The notes under the pieces: generated by a model | Databases searched by the model: none | What the model was told of the DNA's origin: nothing | What the model saw: only the letters and a program-made list of their open reading frames with translations | Translations under genes and position numbers: made by a program | Part shown: piece after piece, positions 1-6,479 of the stretch | Layout of the letters: each line of letters opens with the position of its first letter | How positions within the stretch are numbered: position 1 is the first letter of the stretch | Origin: JAYEJW01 sp034716535 | Lineage (GTDB): Bacteria; Pseudomonadota; Gammaproteobacteria; Chromatiales; Chromatiaceae | Assembly: GCA_034716535.1 (NCBI GenBank) | Contig: JAYEJW010000621.1 | Location: 1-22,083, forward strand | Reading direction: 5' to 3' | DNA length: 22,083 bases

Positions 1-548
1 GCATTGCCGGCGATGTTCGTCTGGTTGGGTGAGAGCTTGGTAATCAGGGGCTTTTGCGTCGCCCTTCGGCAGGCGGCAACGACCTGGGCCGACATCCGCA
101 AATCGTTGCCGAAGGCCACACCCCCTTCCTTGACGTTCGGGCAGGAGATGTTGATCTCGATGGCGTCGATAGGCGAGTCATCGAAACGCCGCGTGACCTC
201 GTAGTACTCGTCCACGGTGGAGCCAGAGACGTTGGCGATGAAGCGCGTCTCCCCGAAATCCAAGGACGGCAGAATCTCGCCGACCACCCGATCCACGCCG
301 GGATTTTGAAGGCCGATGGCGTTGAGCATGCCGCCGGGCGTCTCGGCGACACGGTGCGCCGGATTTCCAAGGCGCGGGTCCAGCGTCGTGCCTTTCAGAC
401 AGACGGCGCCGGCATCGCGGTTGGAGAACCCCTTGATGCGCGTATACTCCTCACCGAAACCCACGCATCCGGAGAGCAGGACAAGCGGCGTGTTGAAGCG
501 CATGCCGCAGAAATCGATCTGAAGACGGGGGTCGTTTGCCGTGCTCAT
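1..548 (-). CDS. pyrD: Dihydroorotate dehydrogenase, class 1-like (5' part; runs off the window)
   Basis: The reverse strand reads openly from an ATG at 548 down to position 1, giving the first 182 or so residues. The product oxidises dihydroorotate to orotate in pyrimidine synthesis. The start reads MSTANDPRLQIDFCGMRF, followed by a GGMLNAIGLQNPG stretch around 72–84 and the motif EINISCPNVKEGG around 131–143. In class 1 enzymes the Cys of the SCPN motif (here Cys136) is the catalytic base, whereas class 2 enzymes such as that of E. coli use Ser. The KEGG-like continuation favours class 1B, which pairs with a PyrK electron-transfer subunit not seen here. The gene is divergent from trmL across a 76-bp gap. 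The 3' half lies outside the window, so the subclass is not certain. The frame is well supported by family motifs throughout. Confidence 0.9.
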   Translation of the reverse strand, partial: MSTANDPRLQIDFCGMRFNTPLVLLSGCVGFGEEYTRIKGFSNRDAGAVCLKGTTLDPRLGNPAHRVAETPGGMLNAIGLQNPGVDRVVGEILPSLDFGETRFIANVSGSTVDEYYEVTRRFDDSPIDAIEINISCPNVKEGGVAFGNDLRMSAQVVAACRRATQKPLITKLSPNQTNIAGN

Positions 549-624
549 AAGGGTTACCTGATCGAGAACCCGATTATCGGCTGCGGGTTCGTGCCTGTCT
601 CCTGCCGCCGCACAGTGAAACGCG

Positions 625-1104
625 ATGCCGCCCATGTTCGACGTGGTCCTGTACGAACCTGAGATCCCGCCGAATACCGGCAACATCATGCGTCTGTGCG
701 CCAATACGGGCGCCCGACTGCACCTGATCGAGCCCCTCGGTTTCGAGCTCGCCGACCGCCAGTTGCGCCGGGCGGGACTCGATTACAGGGAATGGGCTAG
801 CGTACAGGTCCATGCGTCTCTCGAAGACTACCTCGCCGCGGCGCACACACGCCGATTATATGCCTGCAGCACGCGCGGGACAGTGCAATACACGGGACCT
901 GCGTTTCGGCCCGGGGATGGTTTCCTGTTCGGTCCGGAGACGCGGGGACTCCCGCAAACGGTCCTCGATGCCTTTCCCGCCCTGAATCGGCTATTCATCC
1001 CCATGCAGCCGAACAACCGAAGTCTCAACCTTTCCAACGCCGTGGCGGTGATCGTCTTCGAGGCCTGGCGCCAACAGGGTTTCGCAGGTGCCCAGCGAAG
1101 CTAA
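625..1104 (+). CDS. trmL: tRNA (cytidine(34)-2'-O)-methyltransferase TrmL
   Basis: This 159-residue SPOUT-class methyltransferase matches the usual family length (E. coli TrmL/YibK, 157). TrmL methylates the ribose of the wobble base 34 in tRNA-Leu isoacceptors using S-adenosylmethionine. Visible family blocks are EPEIPPNTGNIMRLCANTG near the N-terminus, LFGPETRGLP in the middle, and NNRSLNLSNAVAVIVFEAW at the C-terminus; the latter two form the trefoil-knot cofactor site. An in-frame ATG at 634 (MFDVVLYEPEIP) is an equally plausible start and gives the more usual family N-terminus. In E. coli this gene also lies close to gpsA and secB, so it is likely the old neighbour of the gpsA now found 5.4 kb away across the inserted island. 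Confidence 0.95.
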   Translation: MPPMFDVVLYEPEIPPNTGNIMRLCANTGARLHLIEPLGFELADRQLRRAGLDYREWASVQVHASLEDYLAAAHTRRLYACSTRGTVQYTGPAFRPGDGFLFGPETRGLPQTVLDAFPALNRLFIPMQPNNRSLNLSNAVAVIVFEAWRQQGFAGAQRS

Positions 1105-1188
1105 CCCGCGAACCATGGATGCATGCCTGGTTACGCCGGGGATGGGACTGCACAACGGCGTCACAGACACGACACCGGCTGAAAACAG

Positions 1189-1251
1189 TCAATCAAATTC
1201 TGCTTTGCTGCCGCGCTCGAGCAAACGGCGCGTGGCCTGCTCAGGGGTTAA
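1189..1251 (-). pseudogene. Remnant of a second gpsA 3' end
   Basis: The reverse strand encodes TPEQATRRLLERGSKAEFD followed by TGA. The intact gpsA at 6480–7490 ends TPEQATRLLLERSSKAEFE followed by TAA. Including the preceding Leu, 17 of 20 residues and 52 of 63 bases agree by my hand alignment. Seven of the ten sense-codon differences are synonymous and the stop codons also differ, so both copies diverged while under selection for protein function. Upstream of 1251 the similarity ends abruptly and the frame runs into DNA beside the IS91 transposase. This is therefore a broken end of a foreign or older gpsA, not a fresh duplication. It marks the left edge of the accessory island. The rest of 1105–1459 shows nothing else recognisable. 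Confidence 0.8.
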
Positions 1252-1459
1252 AGGATAGGAAATCCAACCGTCTACATGTAAATATCCCTCCGTTTCGAGC
1301 CCCAGGTCAAGGCCCGGCTGAGCGTCGTGCAAGGTGAGATGGGGTGCTGCGGGGGACAATCGGGGTGAAGGGAAGTGCTTGGAAGCGGTTTTTTGGGCCA
1401 AGAAAGGGCAGATTACACAAAACAGGCAACAGGAAACGCTGCAGCCGCCGAAGCGCCGC

Positions 1460-2896
1460 TCACCAGGATATGCGCTGATCGAATTCGTACTCCGGTTCCG
1501 GTTGGGCGAGGGGATCGCCAGAAAAGCGTTCTTCATCGAGAAAGATAGTCCCGGAGTCGTCCTCCTCCCGCAGCGGGGGGCCACGAGCCAGGGCAATCCT
1601 CGGCGGCATGGAGGGCTCGCCGATGTGCTCGAGTATCGCCCGCACGTCTACGGCCAAGGTGATGAAGGCAATGATCCGCATCTCGGCCCCGCACTTGGGA
1701 CAGGTCAGCGGGAACGTCTCGTAGATGCGTGCCAGCAGCATCGCCCAGGGGTAACGGGCAGGGGAGCGATACAGCGTCTCGGCGGATTCCTCGCCAGAAG
1801 TCTGCACGGGCGGCGACGGCTGCGCGGCGGCAGCCTCCGGAGCCAGGGCAGTGACGGCAGCACGCAGGGGTGCGTTGGGGGCCAGCACGCCATAGTAGCG
1901 ATGGCGGTGTTGGCGCGGCGGCGGCACCAACGCGGCGATGCGCCCGATGAGTTCCAGGGGAGAGAGGACAAGCTGCGTGCGCCCGTCGGGACCGGGTTTG
2001 GGCAGATGGCAGATCAGCCGGTGGGCGTCCAGCTCCTGGAGCCGCTCGGCGGCGAAGGCAGGGCGAGCGCAATAGCGCAGCAGACGTTCCAATCCGTGCC
2101 GGTCGTTGGCCTCGATGCGCACCGTGGCGTCCAAGGAGAACCCGCCGCCGTGGTCCCATCGCTCCATCTCCTTGCGGTCGTCTTTGTCCAATAGCCCGCA
2201 CCGCACAAAGGCCCGCAGAATGCGGCGCCGGACCTTGGTCTGAACGGCCTGGGCATCGTCCGCATCCAGCTCGGGCGCCGCGATGAATCGCGCCCCGCGT
2301 TCCGGGTCTGGCTCGAATACACCGTCGATGACGCACACATGAAAGTGCGTATGCGGGTTGAGCGAGGCTTTGAGGCGATGGATGAAGGCCACCGCCCCGG
2401 CCCGTGCATCCGGTCCCGCGCCTGGACTATGCGCGCGTAGATGACGCTCGATCTGGTCGAGGAAGATGCGCAGGGCGACATTGAGGGCTACGCGGTCATG
2501 CTGGAGGTGATAACGCAGCCGCTTGGGCAGGGACAGAACCCACTGGCGCATCGGCAGGGGTGGCAGGATATGATCGACGAGATGGGCCGCGCTCTCGGCC
2601 ATGCGCCGGGTGTTACACGACGGGCAGACGCCTCGGCCTTTGCAGGAGAAGGCGACCAGGAAATCGTGGCCGCACTCCTCGCACCGCGCTCGCGCAAAGC
2701 CATAGGCCAGGATGCCGCACTCCAGGTACCGCCGCAGCTCCCGCTCGGCGTGAGGCGAGATGCTCTCGTCCGCCCAATCGTCGTTGCAAGCACTGCAAGC
2801 TTTCCCCGGATACGCCGGTCGCCTGACCGGCCGGCTGTTGGCGTGGGCAGAGGCCGGCTCCCATTCGGTGGGAAATGCGGTAAATGGGATGCGGCG
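1460..2896 (-). CDS. IS91-family (Y2/HUH) transposase, 5' end unresolved
   Basis: The open frame runs from a stop at 2897–2899 to a TGA-type end at 1460. It encodes a rolling-circle transposase of the IS91 group. An N-terminal zinc-ribbon region (LECGILAYGF, CEECGHDFLVAFSCKGRG, CPSCN) is followed by the HUH metal-binding motif in NPHTHFHVCVIDGVF. Further on come a tyrosine-containing segment RHRYYGVLAPNAPL and a C-terminal CPKCGAEM zinc knuckle. The ending YEFDQRISW is typical of the family, so the 3' end looks intact. The first in-frame ATG is at 2602, inside the zinc region after the fourth cysteine cluster; no ATG, GTG or TTG occurs upstream in the frame. The zinc region is conserved and must once have been translated. 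Either the 5' end is degraded or a rare start is used; I treat activity as doubtful. IS91 elements have no inverted-repeat ends, and I could not fix the element boundaries. Confidence 0.85.
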   Translation of the reverse strand, partial: RRIPFTAFPTEWEPASAHANSRPVRRPAYPGKACSACNDDWADESISPHAERELRRYLECGILAYGFARARCEECGHDFLVAFSCKGRGVCPSCNTRRMAESAAHLVDHILPPLPMRQWVLSLPKRLRYHLQHDRVALNVALRIFLDQIERHLRAHSPGAGPDARAGAVAFIHRLKASLNPHTHFHVCVIDGVFEPDPERGARFIAAPELDADDAQAVQTKVRRRILRAFVRCGLLDKDDRKEMERWDHGGGFSLDATVRIEANDRHGLERLLRYCARPAFAAERLQELDAHRLICHLPKPGPDGRTQLVLSPLELIGRIAALVPPPRQHRHRYYGVLAPNAPLRAAVTALAPEAAAAQPSPPVQTSGEESAETLYRSPARYPWAMLLARIYETFPLTCPKCGAEMRIIAFITLAVDVRAILEHIGEPSMPPRIALARGPPLREEDDSGTIFLDEERFSGDPLAQPEPEYEFDQRISW

Positions 2897-3109
2897 TTAT
2901 CTGCCGATCCTTGGGATAATCGCCGAAAGCGCCGAGCTGCGGCCAAGGGCATAGTGCGATCGGCTATGGGCGATGTGAATCCTGGTGACTCCAGACGCCG
3001 CGACCCTGAACGCTGCAATAATTCCGCCAAACACCGTAGCCTACAGACCGCTTTTTTCATGAGCTCGGTGCGGATACACTGGTCCTAGATGGCCACAGGG
3101 GTACGTAAT

Positions 3110-3730
3110 ATGCGAGCGCACACCCGTTACGAGCAACACGACGACCGCCCTACCGAAGACCAGGTTGTCCTCCTATCCGGCGTTAGCTGGGAGGACTACG
3201 AACGCCTGCTCGCGATGCGTGGCGACCACTCCGCGCCGCGCATCGCCTATCTGGAGGGAGAAGTCGAGATCATGAGCCCATCCCAAACGCACGAAGGGAT
3301 CAAGTCAATGATCGGGTGCTTGATCGAGGTGTACTGCCTGGAACGCGATATTCCCTTCTCGACCTTTGGCTCCTGGACACTCCAATCCCAGGACCGCTCG
3401 CGGGGTGTCGAGCCGGACGAGTGCTACATCTTCGGCGATCCCGCTTCATCTTCCGGCGGGGACGAACGACCGCACCTGGCAATCGAGGTCGTCTGGACCT
3501 CCGGGCGCATCGACAAGCTCGACATCTACCGCAAGCTCGGCGTCGCCGAGGTCTGGTACTGGCGCAAGGGTCGGATTCAGCCCTTTTGCCTGCGCGGCGG
3601 GCACTATGTACCGGCTGAGGAGAGCGAGGTGCTGCCGGCGTTGGATCTACAGCTGCTGACGAGCTTCATCGACCGGCCGACAACGTTTGACGCGATTCGG
3701 GGGTATCGAGAGGCGTTGCGCGATAAGTAG
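3110..3730 (+). CDS. Uma2-family (DUF820) PD-(D/E)XK nuclease-like protein
   Basis: About 206 residues of the Uma2 family, a restriction-endonuclease-like fold that is abundant in cyanobacteria and proteobacteria and whose cellular role is unknown. Visible family blocks, numbered from the 3110 start, are YLEGEVEIMSPSQTHE (about 47–62), EPDECYIFGD (about 104–113), the core strand HLAIEVVWTSG (about 124–134) with its Glu, and RIDKLDIYRKLGVAEVWYW (about 135–153) supplying the Lys. I chose the ATG at 3110 because AGGGG lies 8 bases upstream; the ATG at 3089 opens the same frame but has no Shine–Dalgarno sequence. The gene sits alone between the transposase and decayed DNA and is followed by a clear terminator at 3756–3812. 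Such genes are often mobile and occur as multicopy paralogues. No substrate can be assigned from sequence. Confidence 0.85.
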   Translation: MRAHTRYEQHDDRPTEDQVVLLSGVSWEDYERLLAMRGDHSAPRIAYLEGEVEIMSPSQTHEGIKSMIGCLIEVYCLERDIPFSTFGSWTLQSQDRSRGVEPDECYIFGDPASSSGGDERPHLAIEVVWTSGRIDKLDIYRKLGVAEVWYWRKGRIQPFCLRGGHYVPAEESEVLPALDLQLLTSFIDRPTTFDAIRGYREALRDK

Positions 3731-3755
3731 GGCTGTGAGTGCGTGCAGAACATCT

Positions 3756-3812
3756 GGGAGCCGGCGGAGTTCGAGTGGCCGGCGCAGAACGCAACCGGCT
3801 CCCGATTTTTTT
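3756..3812 (+). terminator. Rho-independent terminator after the Uma2 gene
   Basis: GGGAGCCGG at 3756–3764 pairs perfectly with CCGGCTCCC at 3795–3803, and the second arm is followed by GA and a run of seven T (3806–3812). The 30-base interval contains further GC-rich pairing potential around GCCGGC. It begins 26 bases after the Uma2 stop codon, where a terminator is expected. Confidence 0.75.
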
Positions 3813-4041
3813 CACAAGCCCAGCCAACCACCGGCGCCCGCCGATCGCAATACCGAACTCTAATCGTCGAGGAGGAGGACGATAGCAGTCCGAGCCATGA
3901 TCGCCGCATTGGCCGCTCTGGTCTGCGCACAGTCGTCGGCGACCTACGCCCTGTGGCTGACGAGTAGCCAGCAAGGCACCCAGGTCAGCCGCGGTGCCAG
4001 GGGCAGGTCCAGCATCGGACGGGAAACCAGGGACAGACCAC

Positions 4042-4306
4042 GATATTCCGTTCGAACAGACCGCCCGGGACTTCTACACCGCCCTGGTGCCCACGGCGCA
4101 TGGACTCGGGTGAGCACCCGAACGACCCGGCGGTGCTGCAATACGTCATGGGCCGCGAGTACACCGCCATGGAGCAGTAGCGCGCCTTGGCCGACGGCAC
4201 CGAGCCCGGTCCAATCAAGGAGCTCTTCGAGTTTCTCGCCAACCAGGAGACCAAGCACAAGGGCGAGTTGGAGAAGCTGTATTATGAGGTGTGCCGGGGG
4301 ATGTGA
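4042..4306 (+). pseudogene. Broken rubrerythrin/ferritin-like diiron protein gene
   Basis: Two reading frames together spell a ferritin-like helical protein. The first (4042–4110) gives DIPFEQTARDFYTALVP, then stops. The second (from the ATG at 4100) gives NDPAVLQYVMGREYTAMEQ, an in-frame TAG at 4178–4180, then RALADGTEPGPIKELFEFLA, NQETKHKGELEKLYYEV and a TGA at 4304–4306. Helices with spaced acidic residues and an ExxH motif (ETKH) are the signature of rubrerythrin-type diiron sites, which reduce peroxide or store iron. A shift between the two frames plus the amber codon make this a pseudogene. In homologous segments a Tyr would be expected at the amber position (EQYRALA), a one-base change. 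The readable part begins exactly where the motif agggacagaccacg ends. Family assignment is from pattern recognition only. Confidence 0.6.
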
Positions 4307-4422
4307 TCCTGGGCGGTCGGGTGACTGGGTGGAAGAGACGGGAATTTGGGGACGCTACCCTTTTTTGTTAACAACCCCCGCTCCTCCCTTCTTTCCCGAG
4401 GTTTCACACAGTCTCCAACACC

Positions 4423-4827
4423 TCAACCACCGCACCAATCTTCCAGCTTCATCCCCTCGATCCTAGAAAACTCGCGAATGTTGTTTGTGACCAGAACGGC
4501 ATCTTCAGACAGGGCGTGGGCGGCGATGAGCATATCCAAAGCGCCAACCGGGGTACCGGATTTTTTCAGCTCAGCACGGTGCCGGCCATAGATACGGTCG
4601 GCCTTGTGGCCGTAAGCAAGCTCCTCGAACGGTTCGAGAAAGCACTCCAACGCCTGCCTGTTCTTATCCAAAAGGCGGCTGTTGTATACGCCGAACCACA
4701 GCTCGGAGACGACCACGGAAGAGAGACAGACCCGCTCCCTGCTCAACGATATCAGACGGGCACGAACCGACGGCGGCTTCCCCTTCATGAGAAAAATACA
4801 GGTAGTGGTATCCAACATGTAGGTCAT
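4423..4827 (-). CDS. vapC: VapC-type PIN-domain toxin (ribonuclease)
   Basis: A 134-residue PIN-domain protein, the toxin half of a type II toxin–antitoxin pair. VapC toxins are Mg-dependent RNases; close relatives such as Shigella MvpT cleave initiator tRNA. The acidic active-site residues are in place: Asp6 (MLDTTTC), Glu42 (VVSELWFG) and Asp98 (GALDMLIAAHAL), with the family C-terminal signature LVTNNIREFSRIEGMKLEDW. Its ATG overlaps the vapB stop as ATGA (4824–4827), so translation is probably coupled to the antitoxin. The protein appears full length and intact, in contrast to the decayed DNA on both sides. The specific RNA target is not determinable here. Confidence 0.93.
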   Translation of the reverse strand: MTYMLDTTTCIFLMKGKPPSVRARLISLSRERVCLSSVVVSELWFGVYNSRLLDKNRQALECFLEPFEELAYGHKADRIYGRHRAELKKSGTPVGALDMLIAAHALSEDAVLVTNNIREFSRIEGMKLEDWCGG

Positions 4828-5075
4828 CGGAACAACTCTTCGAGCGCAGGACGCTCCTGTTCGGCAGGCTGATCACGCTCGACCATGAAATCTTCTGAAA
4901 AACCCAGTTTGTCGAGCTGCTCGAACATCGCCTTCCAACGATTGACCAGCGGCGTCAGTACCACAGAATCGCCAACCCGGCGGATTTCCACTTCATTCCC
5001 GTCAAATCGATATTCCTTCGGAAGACGAACAGCCTGGCTGTGACCATTCTTGAATAGCTTCGCGGTTTGCGACAT
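4824..5075 (-). CDS. vapB: VapB-type antitoxin (AbrB/SpoVT fold)
   Basis: An 83-residue antitoxin that should bind and neutralise VapC and repress its own operon. The N-terminal swapped-hairpin DNA-binding domain is recognisable: MSQTAKLFKNGHSQAVRLPK, then EYRFDGNEVEIRRVGDSVVL. The C-terminal acidic tail (about 55–83) would wrap the toxin. I chose the ATG at 5075 because the family begins at this point; the frame stays open upstream to 5699 but there its sequence is unlike any VapB and crosses the promoter. It is first in a two-gene operon, with a good promoter at 5115–5142 and an AT-rich palindrome that is the likely autoregulatory operator. Confidence 0.93.
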   Translation of the reverse strand: MSQTAKLFKNGHSQAVRLPKEYRFDGNEVEIRRVGDSVVLTPLVNRWKAMFEQLDKLGFSEDFMVERDQPAEQERPALEELFR

Positions 5076-5114
5076 GATCAGCACTCCATCCATCCATATA
5101 TATTTATTTTGATA

Positions 5115-5142
5115 AGTATATATACGATATTGCTGTCTGCAA
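5115..5142 (-). promoter_or_regulatory. vapBC promoter and likely operator
   Basis: On the minus strand TTGCAG (5142–5137) and TATACT (5120–5115) are separated by 16 bases, a good sigma-70 type pair ending 39 bases before the vapB ATG. The perfect 10-bp palindrome GTATATATAC (5116–5125) overlaps the -10 box. VapB or the VapBC complex usually binds such palindromes to repress the operon; that role here is inference. Confidence 0.6.
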
Positions 5143-5425
5143 GCCTTTCCGCTACTGAACAGCACCTGAACGGAGTTGGAGGACGTCCTGGAGGGCACCA
5201 CCGACCTGGACGAGATACGCTGAGACGCCCGTGAGGGCGTGGGCACAGCAACCGCGGTGATGCGCGAGGGCGCGGACATGACCCGCTTCCTGGACAACGT
5301 CAAGTCCGACGTGGACGCCTCGGAGTGTCGCCGTGCTCGGGATGCGAAACGGGACGTCCCAGTCCCCCTTTCGCCCTGCGCTCGGCGACAACTCGTTTGT
5401 GCCGCGGACGTCCTGCGGTCGCAGC

Positions 5426-5448
5426 GGCGCTCCACAAAGCGGAGCGCC
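5426..5448. repeat. Strong hairpin, 8-bp perfect stem
   Basis: GGCGCTCC at 5426–5433 and GGAGCGCC at 5441–5448 are exact reverse complements around the loop ACAAAGC. There is no T run after it on either strand, so it is not a classical terminator. It lies at the centre of the larger near-symmetric region 5391–5467. Confidence 0.6.
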
Positions 5449-5568
5449 ACAGCGCCCACAAATGACTCGACGGCGTGTCGGATGCGCTTTGCATATGGCC
5501 TATGGCCTCCGCCGGCTACGGGGACCTTCGGCCCCTTCGCCACTCCGGCCATACGCACGAGGGGTACC

Positions 5569-5601
5569 AGGGACGGGTAAGGGACGGGTAAGGGACAGAC
5601 C
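5569..5601 (+). repeat. 11-bp tandem repeat, two and a half copies
   Basis: AGGGACGGGTA occurs at 5569–5579 and again at 5580–5590; a third, partial copy (AGGGACAGACC) follows at 5591–5601 and forms part of the motif agggacagaccacg shared with 4029–4042. It ends about 50 bases before the transposase fragment at 5655. Confidence 0.7.
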
Positions 5602-5654
5602 ACGTTTTCTGCCACCATCCCGATCAACATGTCCCAGCGTGAACTGCCACGCCT

Positions 5655-5732
5655 ATGCCGAGACGCCCACGCATCACCGTCGCCGGATACCCGATGCACG
5701 GTATCGACCGGTCAAAGAACGGAGGGTATAAC
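5655..5732 (+). pseudogene. N-terminal fragment of a REP-associated tyrosine transposase (RAYT, IS200-like)
   Basis: The ATG at 5655 opens with MPRRPRITVAGYPMHGIDRS, close to the usual start of RAYT proteins (RRPR, a hydrophobic turn, G-x-P-x-H, then a -I-x-R- segment). After about 26 residues the sequence no longer resembles the family, and the HUH and tyrosine motifs are absent. It is therefore a truncated 5' end. RAYTs are single-tyrosine (Y1) transposases that act on REP hairpins, which fits the hairpin-rich DNA just upstream. The frame continues open to 6011 but its sequence is not transposase-like. Confidence 0.55.
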
Positions 5733-5963
5733 TTGGCCTGGGCGTTTTTCATCACATACTTCATACGCCTGCCCGGAATGTTCCTCTTGCCCCGTTCCGG
5801 TATCGCCTCTGGCGCTCTTCCATGCGATAGCCTTGCTGGGGGCTGCCCGAGCTCGCGCTTGCCCTCGAGGTATCCCAAAAAACCTGCCACTGTTCACCGG
5901 CGTAGCTCCCCAGTTGGTAGCGCGTGGACACGGCCAGTGTCCGCAGGCGGACTCGGTCGCCCT
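5733..5963. other. Unassigned decayed stretch
   Basis: No recognisable gene. Several short frames are open on both strands. The minus-strand frame around 5740–5890 (containing FLGYLEGKRELG and RMKYVMKNAQAKLY) reads somewhat like protein, but I cannot link it to a family, and the coding-like signal shifts frame. The DNA appears to be a junction between the transposase fragment and the fragment at 5964–6266. Confidence 0.35.
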
Positions 5964-6266
5964 TTACTCATGGAGCTTCTGCGCGATGTCCAACACCTCC
6001 ACCGAGTCTGAGAATCCGTCCTTGACGCGCTTTTGCAGCCATTCGGACCTCGACTCATAGAACTACAGCCTGGTCTCGGGGGCCTCCAGGCCGGCCTCGT
6101 GCTGGCGCAGGCTCGCGATGTCCGCCAGGACCTTGCTCCGCAGCCCGTCCATGGCTCTCGTCTCCTCGACCATCTTCAGGGCATGCTCGCGGCGCTCCTT
6201 GGTCGAAGCGAGAGGGATGTTGATCTGGACTCCGGCTTGCAGCTTGCAGAACGAACGGCTCGTCAT
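5964..6266 (-). pseudogene. Amber-interrupted fragment, possibly of a TolC-like outer membrane efflux protein
   Basis: One frame reads through 101 codons with a single TAG at 6063–6065. It gives CKLQAGVQINIPLAS, then TKERREHALKMVEETRAM, a helical charged stretch ending APETRL, the amber codon, FYESRSEWLQKRVKDGFSDS and VEVLDIAQKLHE before TAA. The pattern of a GVQ-x-x-IPL strand, two long helices and a G-x-S-x-(S/L)-EVLDIAQ segment is what the C-terminal repeat of TolC-type proteins looks like. The N-terminal half is missing and the protein is too short, so it is a fragment. The match is from memory of the family pattern and is uncertain. A CAG-to-TAG change would account for the stop. Confidence 0.4.
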
Positions 6267-6479
6267 CTCCGGTTAAGAAGTCGGTACCAGCAACGCCAGC
6301 GCAGCCGTAGGCCGACGTGTAGTCCTTTATCCGAGCCATTACCGGTTCGGTGGGGTGAACTCGTCCACAATGGTGTGGTGCGCCCTGACGACCTGGTTGT
6401 GGACCATATAGAAATGGACGCACCCGTCGTGCGCGGGAGGAATGTTCGCAGCCGTTTCCCGGTTGCTCGCCCAGGAGGC

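Larger units (their letters stand above)
5143..5654. other. Non-coding, repeat-rich decayed stretch
   Basis: No credible gene is visible. The stretch is dense in short inverted repeats: the perfect palindrome GGGACGTCCC at 5351–5360, GGACGTCC at 5406–5413, CTGCG/CGCAG at 5413–5424, an 8-bp stem GGCGCTCC/GGAGCGCC at 5426–5448 with a 7-base loop, TATGGCC/GGCCATA at 5501–5553 enclosing a GGGGACC/GGCCCC hairpin, and a tandem repeat at 5569–5590. ACTCGTTTGTG (5391–5401) and CACAAATGACT (5457–5467) are near complements, so 5391–5467 could fold as one larger structure. This resembles REP-type DNA linked to the transposase fragment that follows. Confidence 0.5.

Noticed and set aside
1334..2194. A plus-strand open frame of 286 codons opposite the transposase
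   Set aside because: It is a shadow of the transposase gene, whose zinc, HUH and C-terminal motifs are clear on the minus strand.
3897..4040. A short plus-strand frame starting MIAALAALVCAQSSATYALW that resembles a signal peptide
   Set aside because: The purine-rich GAGGAGGAGG is too far from the ATG, and the rest of the frame runs out of phase through the rubrerythrin remnant.
5172..5222. Plus-strand codons reading ELEDVLEGTTDLDEIR, reminiscent of the last residues of secretion or pilus ATPases
   Set aside because: Only about 16 residues, followed by a stop; too short to separate from chance.
5076..5699. Upstream extension of vapB to about 290 codons
   Set aside because: The extension crosses the vapBC promoter and AT-rich palindrome and has no similarity to antitoxins; family proteins begin at the ATG at 5075.
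6270..6479. Minus-strand frames between the TolC-like fragment and gpsA (HFYMVHNQVVRAHHTIVDEF)
   Set aside because: It looks faintly protein-like, but I cannot match it to a family, and the frame is soon broken.
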